Positions 9,165-19,441 of a DNA stretch of 64,000 bases are shown here, piece after piece. Every line of letters starts with the position of its first letter. The first letter of the stretch is position 1. The position numbers were made by a program, and so were the translations under genes. Where the stretch lies: NCBI RefSeq assembly GCF_001037495.1, contig NZ_KQ089822.1:4049938-4113937 (forward strand). The letters are read 5' to 3'. This DNA is from Citrobacter sp. MGH106. Lineage in GTDB: Bacteria; Pseudomonadota; Gammaproteobacteria; Enterobacterales; Enterobacteriaceae. Below the pieces are notes generated by a model that was given only the letters and a program-made list of their open reading frames with translations, was not told where the DNA came from and ran no database searches.

Positions 9165-11432
9165 ATGAAAGTATTAATTGTTGAAAGTGAATTTCTGCAT
9201 CAGGACACCTGGGTCGGTAGCGCTGTCGAACGTCTGGCTGATGCTTTAAGTCGGCAAAATGTTACCGTCATTAAGTCCACCTCATTCGACGACGGTTACG
9301 CCATCCTCGCCGCGAATGAAGCCATTGATTGCCTGATGTTCAGCTATCAAATGGAACAACAAGATGAACACCTGAATGTCAGGCAATTGATCGGTAAGCT
9401 TCACGAACGCCAACAAAACGTCCCTGTTTTCCTGTTGGGCGATCGGGAAAAGGCCACCGCGTCACTGGATCGCGACCTGCTGGAGCTTGTCGATGAATTC
9501 GCCTGGATTCTTGAAGACAGCGCTGACTTTATCGCGGGTCGCGCCATGGCGGCGATGACCCGTTACCGTCAACAGTTATTACCACCGCTGTTCGACGCCC
9601 TGATGAAATACAGCAATGTCCATGAATATTCCTGGGCAGCGCCCGGTCACCAGGGCGGTGTCGGTTTCACCAAAACGCCTGCTGGTCGCCTGTACCATGA
9701 CTACTACGGTGAGAATCTGTTCCGTACCGACATGGGGATTGAACGTACCAATCTCGGGTCTTTACTCGACCACACAGGCGCATTTGGTGAAAGCGAAAAA
9801 AATGCCGCCCGCGTGTTCGGCGCAGACCGTTCCTGGTCCGTGGTAGTCGGAACCTCCGGCTCTAACCGTACTATCATGCAGGCATGCATGACCGATAACG
9901 ATGTGGTGGTGCTGGACCGTAACTGCCATAAATCTATCGAACAGGGGTTAATCCTCACCGGAGCAAAACCGGTGTATATGGTGCCAAGCCGCAACCGCTA
10001 CGGCATTATCGGGCCTATCTACCCGCAGGAAATGCAGCCAGAAACTCTGCAGAAAAAAATCAGCGAAAGCCCGCTGACTAAAGGTAAAGCAGGACAAAAA
10101 CCGTCATACAGCGTTGTAACCAACTGCACCTACGACGGTGTGTGCTACAACGCGAAAGAAGCGCAGGATCTGTTAGCGCAAACCAGCGATCGCATTCACT
10201 TCGATGAAGCCTGGTACGGCTATGCCCGCTTCAACCCGATCTATTCCGATCACTACGCAATGCGTGGCGAGCCTGGCGACCATAACGGCCCAACCGTTTT
10301 TGCCACCCACTCGACCCATAAACTGCTGAATGCTCTCTCTCAGGCCTCTTACATTCACGTTCGTGAAGGTCGCGGTGCCGTCAATTTCTCCCGCTTTAAC
10401 CAGGCGTATATGATGCACGCCACCACCTCGCCGTTATATGCCATCTGCGCATCGAACGACGTGGCAGTCTCCATGATGGACGGCAACAGCGGCCTGTCGC
10501 TGACTCAGGAAGTGATCGACGAAGCAGTCGACTTCCGTCAAGCCATGGCGCGGTTATACAAAGAGTTCACTACCGAGGGAGACTGGTTCTTCAAACCGTG
10601 GAACAAAGAGGTCGTAACCGATCCGCAGACCGGCAAAACCTATGACTTTGCTGACGCGCCAACCCAACTCCTGACCACTGACCAAAATTGCTGGGTGATG
10701 CGGCCGGGTGAATCCTGGCACGGTTTTAAAGACCTGCCGGATAACTGGAGCATGCTGGACCCGATTAAAGTCAGCATTCTGGCACCGGGTATGGGCGACG
10801 ATGGCGAACTGGAAGAGTCCGGCGTACCGGCAGCTCTGGTCACAGCCTGGCTTGGACGTCACGGTATCGTGCCAACACGTACTACCGATTTCCAGATTAT
10901 GTTCCTGTTCTCAATGGGTATCACCCGTGGAAAATGGGGCACATTAATCAACACACTGTGCTCTTTCAAACACCACTACGATGCCAATACTCCGCTGTCG
11001 CAGGTTATGCCTGAACTGGTAGAGGAACATCCCGACACTTACGCAAACATGGGCATTCACGACCTGGGCGACACCATGTTTGCATGGCTGAAAGAAAACA
11101 ACCCTGGCAGCAAACTCAATGCGGCCTACTCCGGCCTGCCTGTCGCGGAAATCACCCCGCGTGAAGCTTATAACGCGATAGTAAGCGACAACGTTGAGAT
11201 GGTGGCCATCGAAAATCTGCAGGGCCGTATCGCAGCAAATTCCGTAATTCCTTACCCACCGGGAATTCCTATGCTGCTGTCCGGTGAAAATTTTGGCGAC
11301 GCCAACAGCCCGCAGATCGGATACCTGCGTTCGTTGCAGTCCTGGGACCATCACTTCCCTGGCTTTGAACATGAAACCGAAGGAACGGAAATTATTGACG
11401 GTGTGTATCACGTCATGTGCGTGAAAGCATAA
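9165..11432 (+). CDS. adiA: Biodegradative arginine decarboxylase AdiA
   Basis: Acid-induced PLP enzyme converting arginine to agmatine and CO2, consuming a proton; it works with the AdiC antiporter. It has 755 residues, the family's full length: an N-terminal receiver-like wing domain (MKVLIVESEF), then a fold type I aminotransferase domain with APGHQGG, the aspartate motif HFDEAWYG and the PLP-binding Lys in THSTHKLLNALSQ (~386), and a C-terminal domain ending PPGIPMLLSGE...MCVKA. An intrinsic terminator follows at 11536. adiY and adiC follow on the same strand. Confidence 0.97.
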   Translation: MKVLIVESEFLHQDTWVGSAVERLADALSRQNVTVIKSTSFDDGYAILAANEAIDCLMFSYQMEQQDEHLNVRQLIGKLHERQQNVPVFLLGDREKATASLDRDLLELVDEFAWILEDSADFIAGRAMAAMTRYRQQLLPPLFDALMKYSNVHEYSWAAPGHQGGVGFTKTPAGRLYHDYYGENLFRTDMGIERTNLGSLLDHTGAFGESEKNAARVFGADRSWSVVVGTSGSNRTIMQACMTDNDVVVLDRNCHKSIEQGLILTGAKPVYMVPSRNRYGIIGPIYPQEMQPETLQKKISESPLTKGKAGQKPSYSVVTNCTYDGVCYNAKEAQDLLAQTSDRIHFDEAWYGYARFNPIYSDHYAMRGEPGDHNGPTVFATHSTHKLLNALSQASYIHVREGRGAVNFSRFNQAYMMHATTSPLYAICASNDVAVSMMDGNSGLSLTQEVIDEAVDFRQAMARLYKEFTTEGDWFFKPWNKEVVTDPQTGKTYDFADAPTQLLTTDQNCWVMRPGESWHGFKDLPDNWSMLDPIKVSILAPGMGDDGELEESGVPAALVTAWLGRHGIVPTRTTDFQIMFLFSMGITRGKWGTLINTLCSFKHHYDANTPLSQVMPELVEEHPDTYANMGIHDLGDTMFAWLKENNPGSKLNAAYSGLPVAEITPREAYNAIVSDNVEMVAIENLQGRIAANSVIPYPPGIPMLLSGENFGDANSPQIGYLRSLQSWDHHFPGFEHETEGTEIIDGVYHVMCVKA

Positions 11433-11752
11433 GTCTTTTTTTGCTTAGTCTGCTTTTCTGCTTTCAAGGTTGACACATGATAATTGAGTAATTCCTGAGT
11501 ATTGCTGCAAAACAATAACATTGTCATACCTTTTTGCGCGGGACCACCCCGCGCTTTTTTTATACAAAAAAAACGTATTGCCACTTGCGTAAATAATTAT
11601 GTACACCGCGATAATTCCTAAAAATATTGTAATTACTTTAAATCACGCTATTTTAACGCAGGTCTTGATTCATCATACAATTCCATTTAACCGGTATTGT
11701 TCACCCCTTGGTGAGCAACGGTATTTTATGTTCATATTCCAGGAGTTCGGGT
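11433..11752. other. adiA-adiY intergenic region
   Basis: A 320-base AT-rich spacer containing the adiA terminator (11536-11561) and the presumed adiY promoter. A short open frame overlapping 11599-11820 has no features of a gene. Confidence 0.6.
11536..11561 (+). terminator. Intrinsic terminator of adiA
   Basis: Stem GCGCGGG / CCCGCGC (7 bp, GC-rich), 5-base loop, followed by a run of seven T. This is a textbook rho-independent terminator about 100 bases after the adiA stop. Confidence 0.9.
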
Positions 11753-12514
11753 ATGAGGGTTTGCAGCAAAGAAGCTTGTGTTGTTGTATTAACGGAGAAA
11801 GATGTTTGGTTAAGGATTAACGGAAAAGAAGCCATCAGTTTAAAAGCTAACCATATGGCGTTATTAGCTTGTGAAAATAATATTATCGACTTCTCTTCAC
11901 TCAATAATGCGCTGGTTGTCCATATCAGCCGCAGTATCATTAAAGATTACTTACGGTTCTTAAATAAAGATCTGTCACAGATCCCCCTCTGGCAACGCAG
12001 TGCCAACCCGGTAATGACCGCCGTCTGCCTGACGCCGGATGTCTTTCGGGTCACCGCTCAACACAGCGTGATGGATAGCCAGAATGAAAGTGAATCCGAA
12101 CGTAAACGCTCGTTGTTATTCACTGTGTTATCACGTTTTCTCGACAGTAAAAAGTTTATCTCCCTCCTCATGCATATGCTACGCAACCGTATCAGCGACT
12201 GCGTTTACCACATCATTGAGAGCGATATTCATAAAGACTGGAATTTAAGCATGGTCGCCAGTTGCTTATGCCTGAGCCCCAGTTTGTTAAAGAAAAAGCT
12301 TAAAAGTGAAAATACAAGTTACAGTCAAATAATTACCACCTGTCGAATGCGATATGCAGTTAATCAATTAATGATGGACGGAAAAAATATTTCACAGGTA
12401 TCTCAGTTGTGCGGATATAACAGCACGTCATATTTTATTTCCGTATTCAAAGAGTTCTATGGCATGACGCCACTGCATTATGTAAGTCATTATCGGGAAC
12501 GTTCGGCTGCCTGA
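11753..12514 (+). CDS. adiY: AraC-family activator AdiY
   Basis: Regulator of the arginine-dependent acid resistance genes adiA and adiC. It has 253 residues, as in E. coli. The N-terminal region is a poorly conserved sensing domain; the C-terminal part contains two helix-turn-helix units (NLSMVASCLCLSPSLLKKKL and ISQVSQLCGYNSTSYFISVF). The ATG at 11753 is preceded by AGGAG at 7 bases and matches the family N-terminus (MRVCSKEACVV). The frame is open further upstream, but no better start is seen. Confidence 0.95.
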   Translation: MRVCSKEACVVVLTEKDVWLRINGKEAISLKANHMALLACENNIIDFSSLNNALVVHISRSIIKDYLRFLNKDLSQIPLWQRSANPVMTAVCLTPDVFRVTAQHSVMDSQNESESERKRSLLFTVLSRFLDSKKFISLLMHMLRNRISDCVYHIIESDIHKDWNLSMVASCLCLSPSLLKKKLKSENTSYSQIITTCRMRYAVNQLMMDGKNISQVSQLCGYNSTSYFISVFKEFYGMTPLHYVSHYRERSAA

Positions 12515-12641
12515 TTTTTAACCATTAAGCGATAAGCCACAATAATATCAGCATTAGCGATACCCCTTTTCCGACATCATAAAATAGCCGTGTGAAGAGG
12601 TATGATACGTCGTCATTTATCCTTATCAGGAGTAAAAAAAT

Positions 12642-13979
12642 ATGTCGACGGATGCTGATGCTCACAAAGTGGGCTTAATCCCCGTCACCCTTATGGTGTC
12701 GGGGAATATTATGGGTTCCGGTGTATTCCTGCTACCCGCAAACCTTGCGTCAACTGGCGGGATTGCAATCTACGGATGGTTGGTCACTATTATCGGTGCT
12801 CTGGCACTGTCGATGGTATACGCCAAAATGTCGTCCTTAGACTCCAGTCCCGGTGGTTCATACGCTTATGCACGCCGTTGCTTCGGACCTTTTTTAGGCT
12901 ACCAGACCAACGTGCTGTACTGGCTGGCCTGCTGGATCGGTAACATCGCAATGGTGGTGATTGGCGTTGGTTACCTGAGCTACTTCTTTCCTGTCTTAAA
13001 AGACCCACTGGTCTTAACGCTAACCTGCGTGGCCGTACTGTGGATCTTCGTTTTGCTGAATATCGTCGGGCCGAAAATGATCACCCGCGTGCAGGCCGTG
13101 GCGACCGTGCTGGCGCTGGTGCCTATTGTCGGGATTGCGGTCTTCGGCTGGTTCTGGTTCCGTGGTGAAACCTATATGGCAGCCTGGAACGTCAGCGGCA
13201 TGAACACCTTCGGCGCAATCCAAAGCACTTTAAACGTCACTCTGTGGTCATTTATCGGGGTGGAAAGTGCCTCTGTGGCAGCAGGCGTAGTCAAAAACCC
13301 CAAACGTAACGTTCCTATCGCCACTATTGGCGGGGTGCTAATTGCTGCCGTCTGCTACGTTCTCTCCACAACGGCGATTATGGGTATGATCCCTAACGCA
13401 GCACTGCGCGTCTCTGCCTCTCCGTTCGGTGATGCAGCACGAATGGCGCTGGGTAACACCGCCGGGGCGATCGTCTCATTCTGTGCGGCTGCAGGGTGCC
13501 TGGGGTCACTGGGCGGCTGGACGCTACTTGCTGGACAGACAGCAAAAGCAGCAGCTGATGATGGTCTGTTCCCGCCGATTTTCGCCCGCGTTAACAAAGC
13601 CGGTACCCCGGTTGCCGGGTTAATTATCGTCGGTATCCTGATGACTATCTTCCAGTTCAGTAGCATGTCGCCGAATGCCGCAAAAGAGTTTGGTCTGGTC
13701 TCTTCGGTATCCGTCATCTTCACGCTGGTCCCGTATCTTTATACCTGCGCCGCCCTGTTGCTGCTGGGCCACGGACACTTTGGTAAAGCGCGTCCACTGT
13801 ACTTAGTGGTGACCTTCGTGGCATTTGTCTACTGCATCTGGGCCGTGGTTGGCTCTGGTGCCAAAGAGGTAATGTGGTCGTTCGTGATGCTGATGATCAT
13901 CACCGCGCTGTATGCCCTCAATTACAACCGGATCCATAAAAACCCGTATCCGTTAGATGCTCCGGTTAACCGTAATTAA
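12642..13979 (+). CDS. adiC: Arginine:agmatine antiporter AdiC
   Basis: Inner-membrane APC-superfamily exchanger that imports arginine and exports agmatine, completing the proton-consuming cycle with AdiA. It has 445 residues and about 12 membrane segments. The substrate-site motif GSGVFLLP (unwound TM1) and the TM6 Trp in [12 protein letters not shown] are present. AGGAG precedes the ATG by 8 bases. It ends before an inverted repeat at 13995. Confidence 0.97.
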   Translation: MSTDADAHKVGLIPVTLMVSGNIMGSGVFLLPANLASTGGIAIYGWLVTIIGALALSMVYAKMSSLDSSPGGSYAYARRCFGPFLGYQTNVLYWLACWIGNIAMVVIGVGYLSYFFPVLKDPLVLTLTCVAVLWIFVLLNIVGPKMITRVQAVATVLALVPIVGIAVFGWFWFRGETYMAAWNVSGMNTFGAIQSTLNVTLWSFIGVESASVAAGVVKNPKRNVPIATIGGVLIAAVCYVLSTTAIMGMIPNAALRVSASPFGDAARMALGNTAGAIVSFCAAAGCLGSLGGWTLLAGQTAKAAADDGLFPPIFARVNKAGTPVAGLIIVGILMTIFQFSSMSPNAAKEFGLVSSVSVIFTLVPYLYTCAALLLLGHGHFGKARPLYLVVTFVAFVYCIWAVVGSGAKEVMWSFVMLMIITALYALNYNRIHKNPYPLDAPVNRN

Positions 13980-13994
13980 TTTCGATGCTCACTG

Positions 13995-14023
13995 AAGCCC
14001 GATAGCACCAGCTCATCGGGCTT
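13995..14023 (+). terminator. Hairpin after adiC
   Basis: AAGCCCGAT / ATCGGGCTT, a 9-bp perfect stem with an 11-base loop, 15 bases after the adiC stop. It is followed by only a weak T content, so it is a probable but not ideal terminator. Confidence 0.65.
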
Positions 14024-14063
14024 ACTCATCACGCAACCAGCCGGTAAATGCAAACATTAAGAA

Positions 14064-14080
14064 CTTAAGGTTGGCTTAAT
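14064..14080 (+). promoter_or_regulatory. PmrA (BasR) box upstream of eptA
   Basis: CTTAAGGTTGGCTTAAT fits the PmrA box of two YTTAAK half-sites spaced by five bases. It lies 47 bases before the eptA start, as expected for an activator site at the -35 region. The same 17 bases occur in inverted orientation at 17648-17664, upstream of pmrR. Confidence 0.85.
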
Positions 14081-14126
14081 TTTACTTTGAGAGGATCTGC
14101 CCCACTTAGTTGATGGAACCCCCTTA

Positions 14127-15764
14127 ATGTTAAAGCTCCTGTTTAAAAGACCGACTTTCGGGCAAATCAGCTGGCTTCTGCTGATCTCATTTTATCTTGC
14201 GACCTTCCTGAACATTGCGTTCTACAAACAGGTACTACAAGACCTGCCGCTGGATTCCCTGCGCAACGTACTGGTATTTTTATCAATGCCGGTAGTTGCC
14301 TTCAGCGTTATGAACATTGTACTGACGCTGGCCTCTTTCCTGTGGCTTAACCGCCTGCTGGCCTGCATTTTCATTCTGGCAGGCGCATCTGCCCAGTATT
14401 TCATTATGACTTACGGCATCATCATCGACCGCTCGATGATCGCCAATATGATGGATACCACACCAGCGGAAACCTTCGCCCTGCTGACGCCGCAAATGAT
14501 CGTGACGCTTGGATTCAGCGGCATCATGGCAGCGGTAATCGCTTGCTGGATCAAAATCAAACCGGCAGCGCCAGTATTGCGTAGCGTGTTGTATCGAGGG
14601 GCCAATATACTGGTATCCGCTCTGCTGATCGTGCTGGTCGCCGCCTTCTTCTATAAAGATTACGCTTCGCTGTTTCGCAATAACAAAGAGTTGGTTAAGT
14701 CCCTCAGCCCGTCTAACAGCATTGTGGCTACGTCGTCCTGGTATTCCCACCAACGGCTGGCTAATCTGCCACTGGTACGCATCGGTGAAGATGCTCATCG
14801 CAATCCATTGATGACAAAAGAAAAACGTAAAAACCTCACCATTGTGGTTCTCGGCGAAACCTCGCGCGCCGATAACTTCTCGCTGTCGGGTTATTCGCGC
14901 CAGACCAATCCTCTGCTGGAAAAAGATAACGTGGTCTATTTCCCGCGCACCACCTCCTGCGGTACGGCGACAGCCGTTTCCGTACCCTGCATGTTCTCCG
15001 ACATGCCGCGCGCACATTATGATGAAGAGCTGGCGCACCACCAGGAAGGCGTACTCGACATCATTCAACGGGCGGGGGTTAACGTGCTGTGGAATGATAA
15101 TGACGGCGGCTGTAAAGGTGCATGTGACCGCGTACCGCATCAGAATATGACCGAGCTGAACCTGTCGGGGCAGTGTATTGATGGTGAATGCTATGACGAA
15201 GTCCTGTTCCACGGGCTGGAAGAGTACATTAATCAGTTGCAGGGTGATGGCGTGATTGTACTGCACACTATCGGCAGTCACGGTCCGACCTATTACAATC
15301 GCTATCCGCCACAGTTTAAGAAATTTACCCCCACCTGCGACACGAACGAAATCCAGACCTGCTCACAGCAACAACTGGTGAATACCTACGACAACACCAT
15401 CCTGTACGTCGACTATATTGTTGATAAAGCAATTAATATACTGAAAGCGCATCAGGATAATTTCACCACCAGTCTGGTCTATCTTTCCGATCACGGTGAA
15501 TCCTTAGGGGAAAATGGCGTCTATTTGCACGGCCTGCCGTATTCGATTGCACCGGACACACAAAAGCATGTACCGATGCTGCTTTGGTTGTCAGAGGATT
15601 ACCAGCAGCGCTACCAGATCTCTCAGACATGTTTGCAAAAACGGGCAAACGCTGAAGATTTCTCACAGGATAATCTCTTCTCAACCCTGCTGGGATTAAC
15701 AGGCGTACAGACAACCTATTACCAGGGCGCAGATGATATTCTGCAACCATGCAGGGGAGGCTAA
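14127..15764 (+). CDS. eptA: Lipid A phosphoethanolamine transferase EptA (PmrC)
   Basis: Inner-membrane enzyme that adds phosphoethanolamine to lipid A, lowering negative charge and giving polymyxin resistance. It has 545 residues: five N-terminal membrane helices (to ~residue 180) and a periplasmic sulfatase-fold domain with the catalytic Thr in LGETSRAD (~245), zinc ligands in [13 protein letters not shown] and HGLPY, and paired cysteines ([16 protein letters not shown]). It is the first gene of the eptA-basR-basS operon, four bases before basR, and is preceded by a PmrA box. Confidence 0.97.
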   Translation: MLKLLFKRPTFGQISWLLLISFYLATFLNIAFYKQVLQDLPLDSLRNVLVFLSMPVVAFSVMNIVLTLASFLWLNRLLACIFILAGASAQYFIMTYGIIIDRSMIANMMDTTPAETFALLTPQMIVTLGFSGIMAAVIACWIKIKPAAPVLRSVLYRGANILVSALLIVLVAAFFYKDYASLFRNNKELVKSLSPSNSIVATSSWYSHQRLANLPLVRIGEDAHRNPLMTKEKRKNLTIVVLGETSRADNFSLSGYSRQTNPLLEKDNVVYFPRTTSCGTATAVSVPCMFSDMPRAHYDEELAHHQEGVLDIIQRAGVNVLWNDNDGGCKGACDRVPHQNMTELNLSGQCIDGECYDEVLFHGLEEYINQLQGDGVIVLHTIGSHGPTYYNRYPPQFKKFTPTCDTNEIQTCSQQQLVNTYDNTILYVDYIVDKAINILKAHQDNFTTSLVYLSDHGESLGENGVYLHGLPYSIAPDTQKHVPMLLWLSEDYQQRYQISQTCLQKRANAEDFSQDNLFSTLLGLTGVQTTYYQGADDILQPCRGG

Positions 15765-15768
15765 CCGA

Positions 15769-16437
15769 ATGAAAATTTTGATTGTTGAAGACGATACGCT
15801 GTTGCTACAGGGGCTGATACTCGCCGCGCAAACGGAAGGTTACGCCTGCGATGGCGTGTCAACCGCTCGTGCAGCAGAGCATTGCCTGGAGACCGGACAT
15901 TATAGTCTGGTAGTTCTGGATCTCGGTTTACCCGATGAAGACGGTCTGCATTTTCTGAACCGTATCAGGCAGAAGAAATATACCCTACCGGTACTGATCC
16001 TCACCGCTCGTGACACGCTCAAAGATCGTATCAACGGACTGGACGTCGGTGCCGATGACTATCTGGTAAAACCCTTCGCTCTGGAGGAACTGCACGCCCG
16101 CATCCGGGCGCTATTACGTCGTCATAACAACCAGGGTGAGAGTGAACTTATTATCGGTAACCTGACGCTGAATATTGGTCGTCGCCAGGTGTGGTTGGAC
16201 GGACAAGAGGTTATCTTAACGCCCAAAGAGTACGCGCTACTGTCGCGGTTGATGCTCAAAGCGGGCAGCCCGGTACACCGGGAAATTCTGTATAACGACA
16301 TCTACAGTTGGGATAACGAGCCGTCGACAAATACGCTTGAAGTCCACATTCACAATCTGCGCGACAAAGTCGGGAAATCACGCATCCGCACGGTCAGAGG
16401 ATTTGGCTACATGCTGGCTGCTACCGGGGAAAGCTAA
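15769..16437 (+). CDS. basR: Response regulator BasR (PmrA)
   Basis: OmpR-family activator responding to high iron or low pH through BasS; controls eptA, arn and pmrR-type genes. It has 222 residues: receiver domain with ED(D) at the N-terminus, the phospho-acceptor in VVLDLGLPD (Asp ~51) and KPF, and a C-terminal winged helix ([13 protein letters not shown]...[14 protein letters not shown]). The ATG at 15769 gives the canonical MKILIVEDD; the frame is open upstream into eptA but that extension is not used in the family. Confidence 0.97.
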   Translation: MKILIVEDDTLLLQGLILAAQTEGYACDGVSTARAAEHCLETGHYSLVVLDLGLPDEDGLHFLNRIRQKKYTLPVLILTARDTLKDRINGLDVGADDYLVKPFALEELHARIRALLRRHNNQGESELIIGNLTLNIGRRQVWLDGQEVILTPKEYALLSRLMLKAGSPVHREILYNDIYSWDNEPSTNTLEVHIHNLRDKVGKSRIRTVRGFGYMLAATGES

Positions 16438-17520
16438 GTGAAGCTGATACATTTTTTAAAACAACCGCTCCCGCTTCGTCACCGCCTGATGCTGACGATT
16501 GGCCTTATTCTGCTGGTCTTTCAGCTGATTAGTACCTTCTGGCTATGGCACGAAAGCACTGAACAAATACAGCTGTTCGAGCAGGCGTTACGCGAAAACC
16601 GTAACAACGATCGCCACATCATGCATGAGATCCGCGAGGCCATCGCCAGCCTGATCGTCCCCGGTATCTTTATGGTCAGCCTGACGCTGATTATTTGCTA
16701 TCAGGCAGTACGGCGTATTACCCGTCCCCTTGCTGATTTACAAAAAGAGTTAGAAGCACGTACGGCAGATAACCTGACTCCTATCGCTATTCGCAGCTCG
16801 ACCATTGAGATCCAGGCGGTAGTCTCGGCCCTCAATCAACTGGTGACGCGACTGACCACCACCATCGAAAACGAACGTCTGTTTACCGCCGATGTCGCCC
16901 ACGAGCTTCGAACGCCGTTATCCGGCGTTCGCCTGCACCTGGAACTGCTGTCAAAAGCCCACAACGTTGACGTTTCGCCGTTGATTGCCCGTCTTGACCA
17001 AATGATGGACAGCGTGTCGCAGCTACTGCAGCTCGCCCGTGTGGGTCAGTCGTTTTCCGCCGGGAATTACCAGCATGTGAAACTGCTGGAAGACGTGATA
17101 TTGCCTTCCTACGATGAGCTCAGCACTATGCTGGACCAGCGGCAACAGACGCTATTACTACCAGAGAGCGCCACGGATGTCGTCGTCCGGGGTGACGTCA
17201 CGCTGCTGCGTATGCTGCTGCGAAACCTGGTGGAAAACGCACATCGTTACAGCCCGGAAGGCACTAATATTACGATTGTCCTAAACACAGAACACGATGC
17301 GTTGATGGCCGTCGAGGATGAAGGGCCAGGAATTGATGAAAGTAAATGCGGGGAGTTAAGCCAGGCGTTTGTACGCATGGACAGTCGTTTCGGCGGCATT
17401 GGCCTGGGATTGAGTATTGTTAGCCGTATAACCCAGCTCCACCATGGCCAGTTCTTCTTGCAGAATCGCGTCGGAACTACCGGCACCCGAGCCTGGGTGG
17501 TGCTGGAGAAAGATCAGTAA
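16438..17520 (+). CDS. basS: Sensor histidine kinase BasS (PmrB)
   Basis: Membrane kinase sensing Fe3+/Al3+ and mild acid, partner of BasR. It has 360 residues with a GTG start directly after the basR stop: membrane helix, a short periplasmic loop with acidic ExxE motifs (WLWHESTEQIQ, HEIREA), second helix, HAMP, H-box FTADVAHELRTPLSG (His ~152), N-box NLVENAHRYS and G-boxes DEGPGID, GIGLGLSIV. Its last 7 bases overlap the convergent stop of pmrR. Confidence 0.96.
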   Translation: MKLIHFLKQPLPLRHRLMLTIGLILLVFQLISTFWLWHESTEQIQLFEQALRENRNNDRHIMHEIREAIASLIVPGIFMVSLTLIICYQAVRRITRPLADLQKELEARTADNLTPIAIRSSTIEIQAVVSALNQLVTRLTTTIENERLFTADVAHELRTPLSGVRLHLELLSKAHNVDVSPLIARLDQMMDSVSQLLQLARVGQSFSAGNYQHVKLLEDVILPSYDELSTMLDQRQQTLLLPESATDVVVRGDVTLLRMLLRNLVENAHRYSPEGTNITIVLNTEHDALMAVEDEGPGIDESKCGELSQAFVRMDSRFGGIGLGLSIVSRITQLHHGQFFLQNRVGTTGTRAWVVLEKDQ

Positions 17521-17603
17521 GAGCTCACCCATACGTACAAAAAGCTGCTCACGATCAGCACGCTGCATACGGTGGTTAAACTTTCATAAATACGGGTTTT
17601 CAT
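17514..17603 (-). CDS. pmrR: Small membrane peptide PmrR
   Basis: A 29-residue peptide (MKTRIYESLTT..., ending WVSSY) consisting almost entirely of one membrane helix. It matches PmrR of Salmonella/E. coli, a PmrA-activated peptide that inhibits the lipid A kinase LpxT and so favours phosphoethanolamine addition. It has a very strong GGAGGAG 5 bases before its ATG. Its stop overlaps the last 7 bases of convergent basS. A PmrA box lies at 17648-17664, and an unusual hairpin (17608-17633) encloses the ribosome binding site. It is easily missed because of its size. Confidence 0.88.
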   Translation of the reverse strand: MKTRIYESLTTVCSVLIVSSFLYVWVSSY

Positions 17604-17607
17604 GACA

Positions 17608-17633
17608 CTCTCCTCCAATAATCTGGAGGAGAG
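17608..17633 (-). promoter_or_regulatory. Hairpin enclosing the pmrR ribosome binding site
   Basis: On the minus strand CTCTCCTCCA and TGGAGGAGAG form a perfect 10-bp stem with loop GATTAT. The 3' arm contains the whole Shine-Dalgarno of pmrR and ends 4 bases before its ATG, so in RNA the site would be sequestered. The structure is seen directly; a regulatory role is inferred. It could alternatively serve basS mRNA as a 3' hairpin. Confidence 0.7.
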
Positions 17634-17647
17634 TTTGCCTGACAGAG

Positions 17648-17664
17648 ATTAAGCCAACCTTAAG
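17648..17664 (-). promoter_or_regulatory. PmrA box upstream of pmrR
   Basis: On the minus strand it reads CTTAAGGTTGGCTTAAT, identical in all 17 bases to the box before eptA. It sits 45 bases before the pmrR ATG, close to the 47-base spacing at eptA. Confidence 0.85.
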
Positions 17665-17707
17665 AGCCTGCCCTATTAGGCTCTAACCCCTGGCTTACAG
17701 GAAAAGA

Positions 17708-19210
17708 TTACTCATCAATACGCGGGTGCTGCTGTACCAGTCGCGAACGCTTGACCTGCAATTCAGCAATTTCCTGATCGATATCTTCAATCTTCTGCTC
17801 GATGTTATCGTAGTGCTCACCGAGGATTTCTTTCGCTTCCTGTATATCCGAAGCCGCAGGGGTCGCTCCTTTCAGTGGCTGATTAGCGGTCTCTTTCATG
17901 GTCACGCCGGTAATTAAACCCACCACCGCAATCACCATCAGATAGTAAGCAGGCATCATCAGATTCTGCGAACTTTCCACCAGCCAGGCGGCCAGCGTTG
18001 GGGTCAAACCGGCAATCAATACCGAAATATTAAACGCCGCAGCCAGCGCACTGTAACGAATGTGCGTCGGGAACATCGCCGGTAACGATGATGCCATTAC
18101 CCCGGTAAAGCAGTTGAGGATCACCGCCAGCATCAATAAACCAGCGAAAATCAGGCCGATAATGTTGCTGTTAATCAAAATGAATGCCGGGATCGCCAGC
18201 ACAAACAGCGCAATACTGCCCATAATAATAAACGGACGACGCCCGAAACGGTCGCTGAGCAGCCCCATCACCGGTTGTACAAACAGCATCCCGATCATGA
18301 TGGCGATAATAATCAGCACACCGTGATCTTCAGAATAATGCAGGTTATGCGACAGGTAGCTCGGCATATAAGTGAGCAGCATGTAATAGGTGACGTTTGT
18401 CGCAATCACCAGACCAGTACACGCCAGCAGGCTACGCCAGTGCTTGGTCGCAATTTCCTTAAAGGAGACTTTCGGCCCTTCCTGCAAACCCTGACGGTCG
18501 CCCTGCTCCAGCTTATCAACGTGCTGTTGAAACGCCGGAGTCTCTTCCAAAGCGTGACGCAGATACAGACCAATCAACCCTAACGGCAACGCGAGGAAGA
18601 ACGGAATACGCCAGCCCCAGTCAAGGAAATTCTCCTCACCGACGACGGTGGAGATCAACACCACGACGCCCGCACCCAGCACAAATCCCGCGATGGAGCC
18701 GAAATCCAGCCAGCTCCCCATAAACCCACGCTTACGGTCGGGAGAGTATTCCGCGACGAAAATTGATGCGCCGGTGTACTCCCCACCCACTGAGAAGCCC
18801 TGCGCCATCTTACACAGCAGCAGCAGTATTGGCGCCCAGATACCAATGGAGGCATACGAAGGGATAAGTCCGATACAGAACGTACTTATCGACATAATCA
18901 CAATCGTGATAGCAAGTATCTTCTGGCGACCATATTTATCGCCGAGCATACCGAAGAACAATCCGCCAAGCGGTCGAATCAGAAAGGGAACGGAGAAGGT
19001 GGCAAGTGCAGCAACCATCTGCACGCTGGGGTCAGCCCCCGGGAAAAACACTTTACCTAATGCGTAAGCTACAAACCCATAAACACCAAAATCAAACCAC
19101 TCCATTGCATTACCTAACGACGCAGCGGTAATGGCTTTTCGCAGTTTACCGTCATCGATAATGGTGACGTCGCGAAGCGTGATAGGTTTTATTTTTTTCC
19201 TTTTTAGCAT
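17708..19210 (-). CDS. proP: Osmosensing proline/glycine betaine symporter ProP
   Basis: Proton-coupled major-facilitator transporter that senses and responds to high osmolality by importing proline, betaine and ectoine. It has 500 residues with 12 membrane helices, MFS loop motifs (GMLGDKYGRQKI, GLLSDRFGRRP) and a C-terminal antiparallel coiled-coil tail (about residues 460-500, IEQKIEDIDQEIAELQVKRSRL) that tunes the osmotic threshold. The start at 19210 gives the conserved MLKRKKIKP; a 15-residue upstream extension is open but unlikely. A CRP site lies upstream. Confidence 0.97.
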   Translation of the reverse strand: MLKRKKIKPITLRDVTIIDDGKLRKAITAASLGNAMEWFDFGVYGFVAYALGKVFFPGADPSVQMVAALATFSVPFLIRPLGGLFFGMLGDKYGRQKILAITIVIMSISTFCIGLIPSYASIGIWAPILLLLCKMAQGFSVGGEYTGASIFVAEYSPDRKRGFMGSWLDFGSIAGFVLGAGVVVLISTVVGEENFLDWGWRIPFFLALPLGLIGLYLRHALEETPAFQQHVDKLEQGDRQGLQEGPKVSFKEIATKHWRSLLACTGLVIATNVTYYMLLTYMPSYLSHNLHYSEDHGVLIIIAIMIGMLFVQPVMGLLSDRFGRRPFIIMGSIALFVLAIPAFILINSNIIGLIFAGLLMLAVILNCFTGVMASSLPAMFPTHIRYSALAAAFNISVLIAGLTPTLAAWLVESSQNLMMPAYYLMVIAVVGLITGVTMKETANQPLKGATPAASDIQEAKEILGEHYDNIEQKIEDIDQEIAELQVKRSRLVQQHPRIDE

Positions 19211-19425
19211 ACCTGTCCTCTTAGACTTAGCCCTGTCGCGCACAGAACGAATCACTCAACGCAGCATGCGCTAAGGTCATCGGCCTTGCGGGGAATGCAC
19301 TGGCGCAATCCCTGTAACAAGCGTAGCAGGTTTACTTACACTGACCTGAAGTGTGCAGTACAACCGAACCTGTTGACGCCTGATTGGGCGGTTAATGACC
19401 TCTTTACCCTAACAGTGTTTAAATT

Positions 19426-19441
19426 TGTGATCAACTTCACA
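19426..19441. promoter_or_regulatory. Consensus CRP site in the proP promoter
   Basis: TGTGATCAACTTCACA has perfect TGTGA and TCACA half-sites spaced by six bases. In E. coli CRP binds the proP P1 promoter and represses it until osmotic upshift; the position about 215 bases before the proP start fits that promoter. Confidence 0.85.

Noticed and set aside
10944-11411. 155-codon open frame antisense to adiA
   Set aside because: Shadow frame without supporting signals, within the conserved C-terminal part of AdiA.
14283-15281. 332-codon open frame antisense to eptA
   Set aside because: Shadow of a real gene; the sense frame encodes full-length EptA with all catalytic residues.
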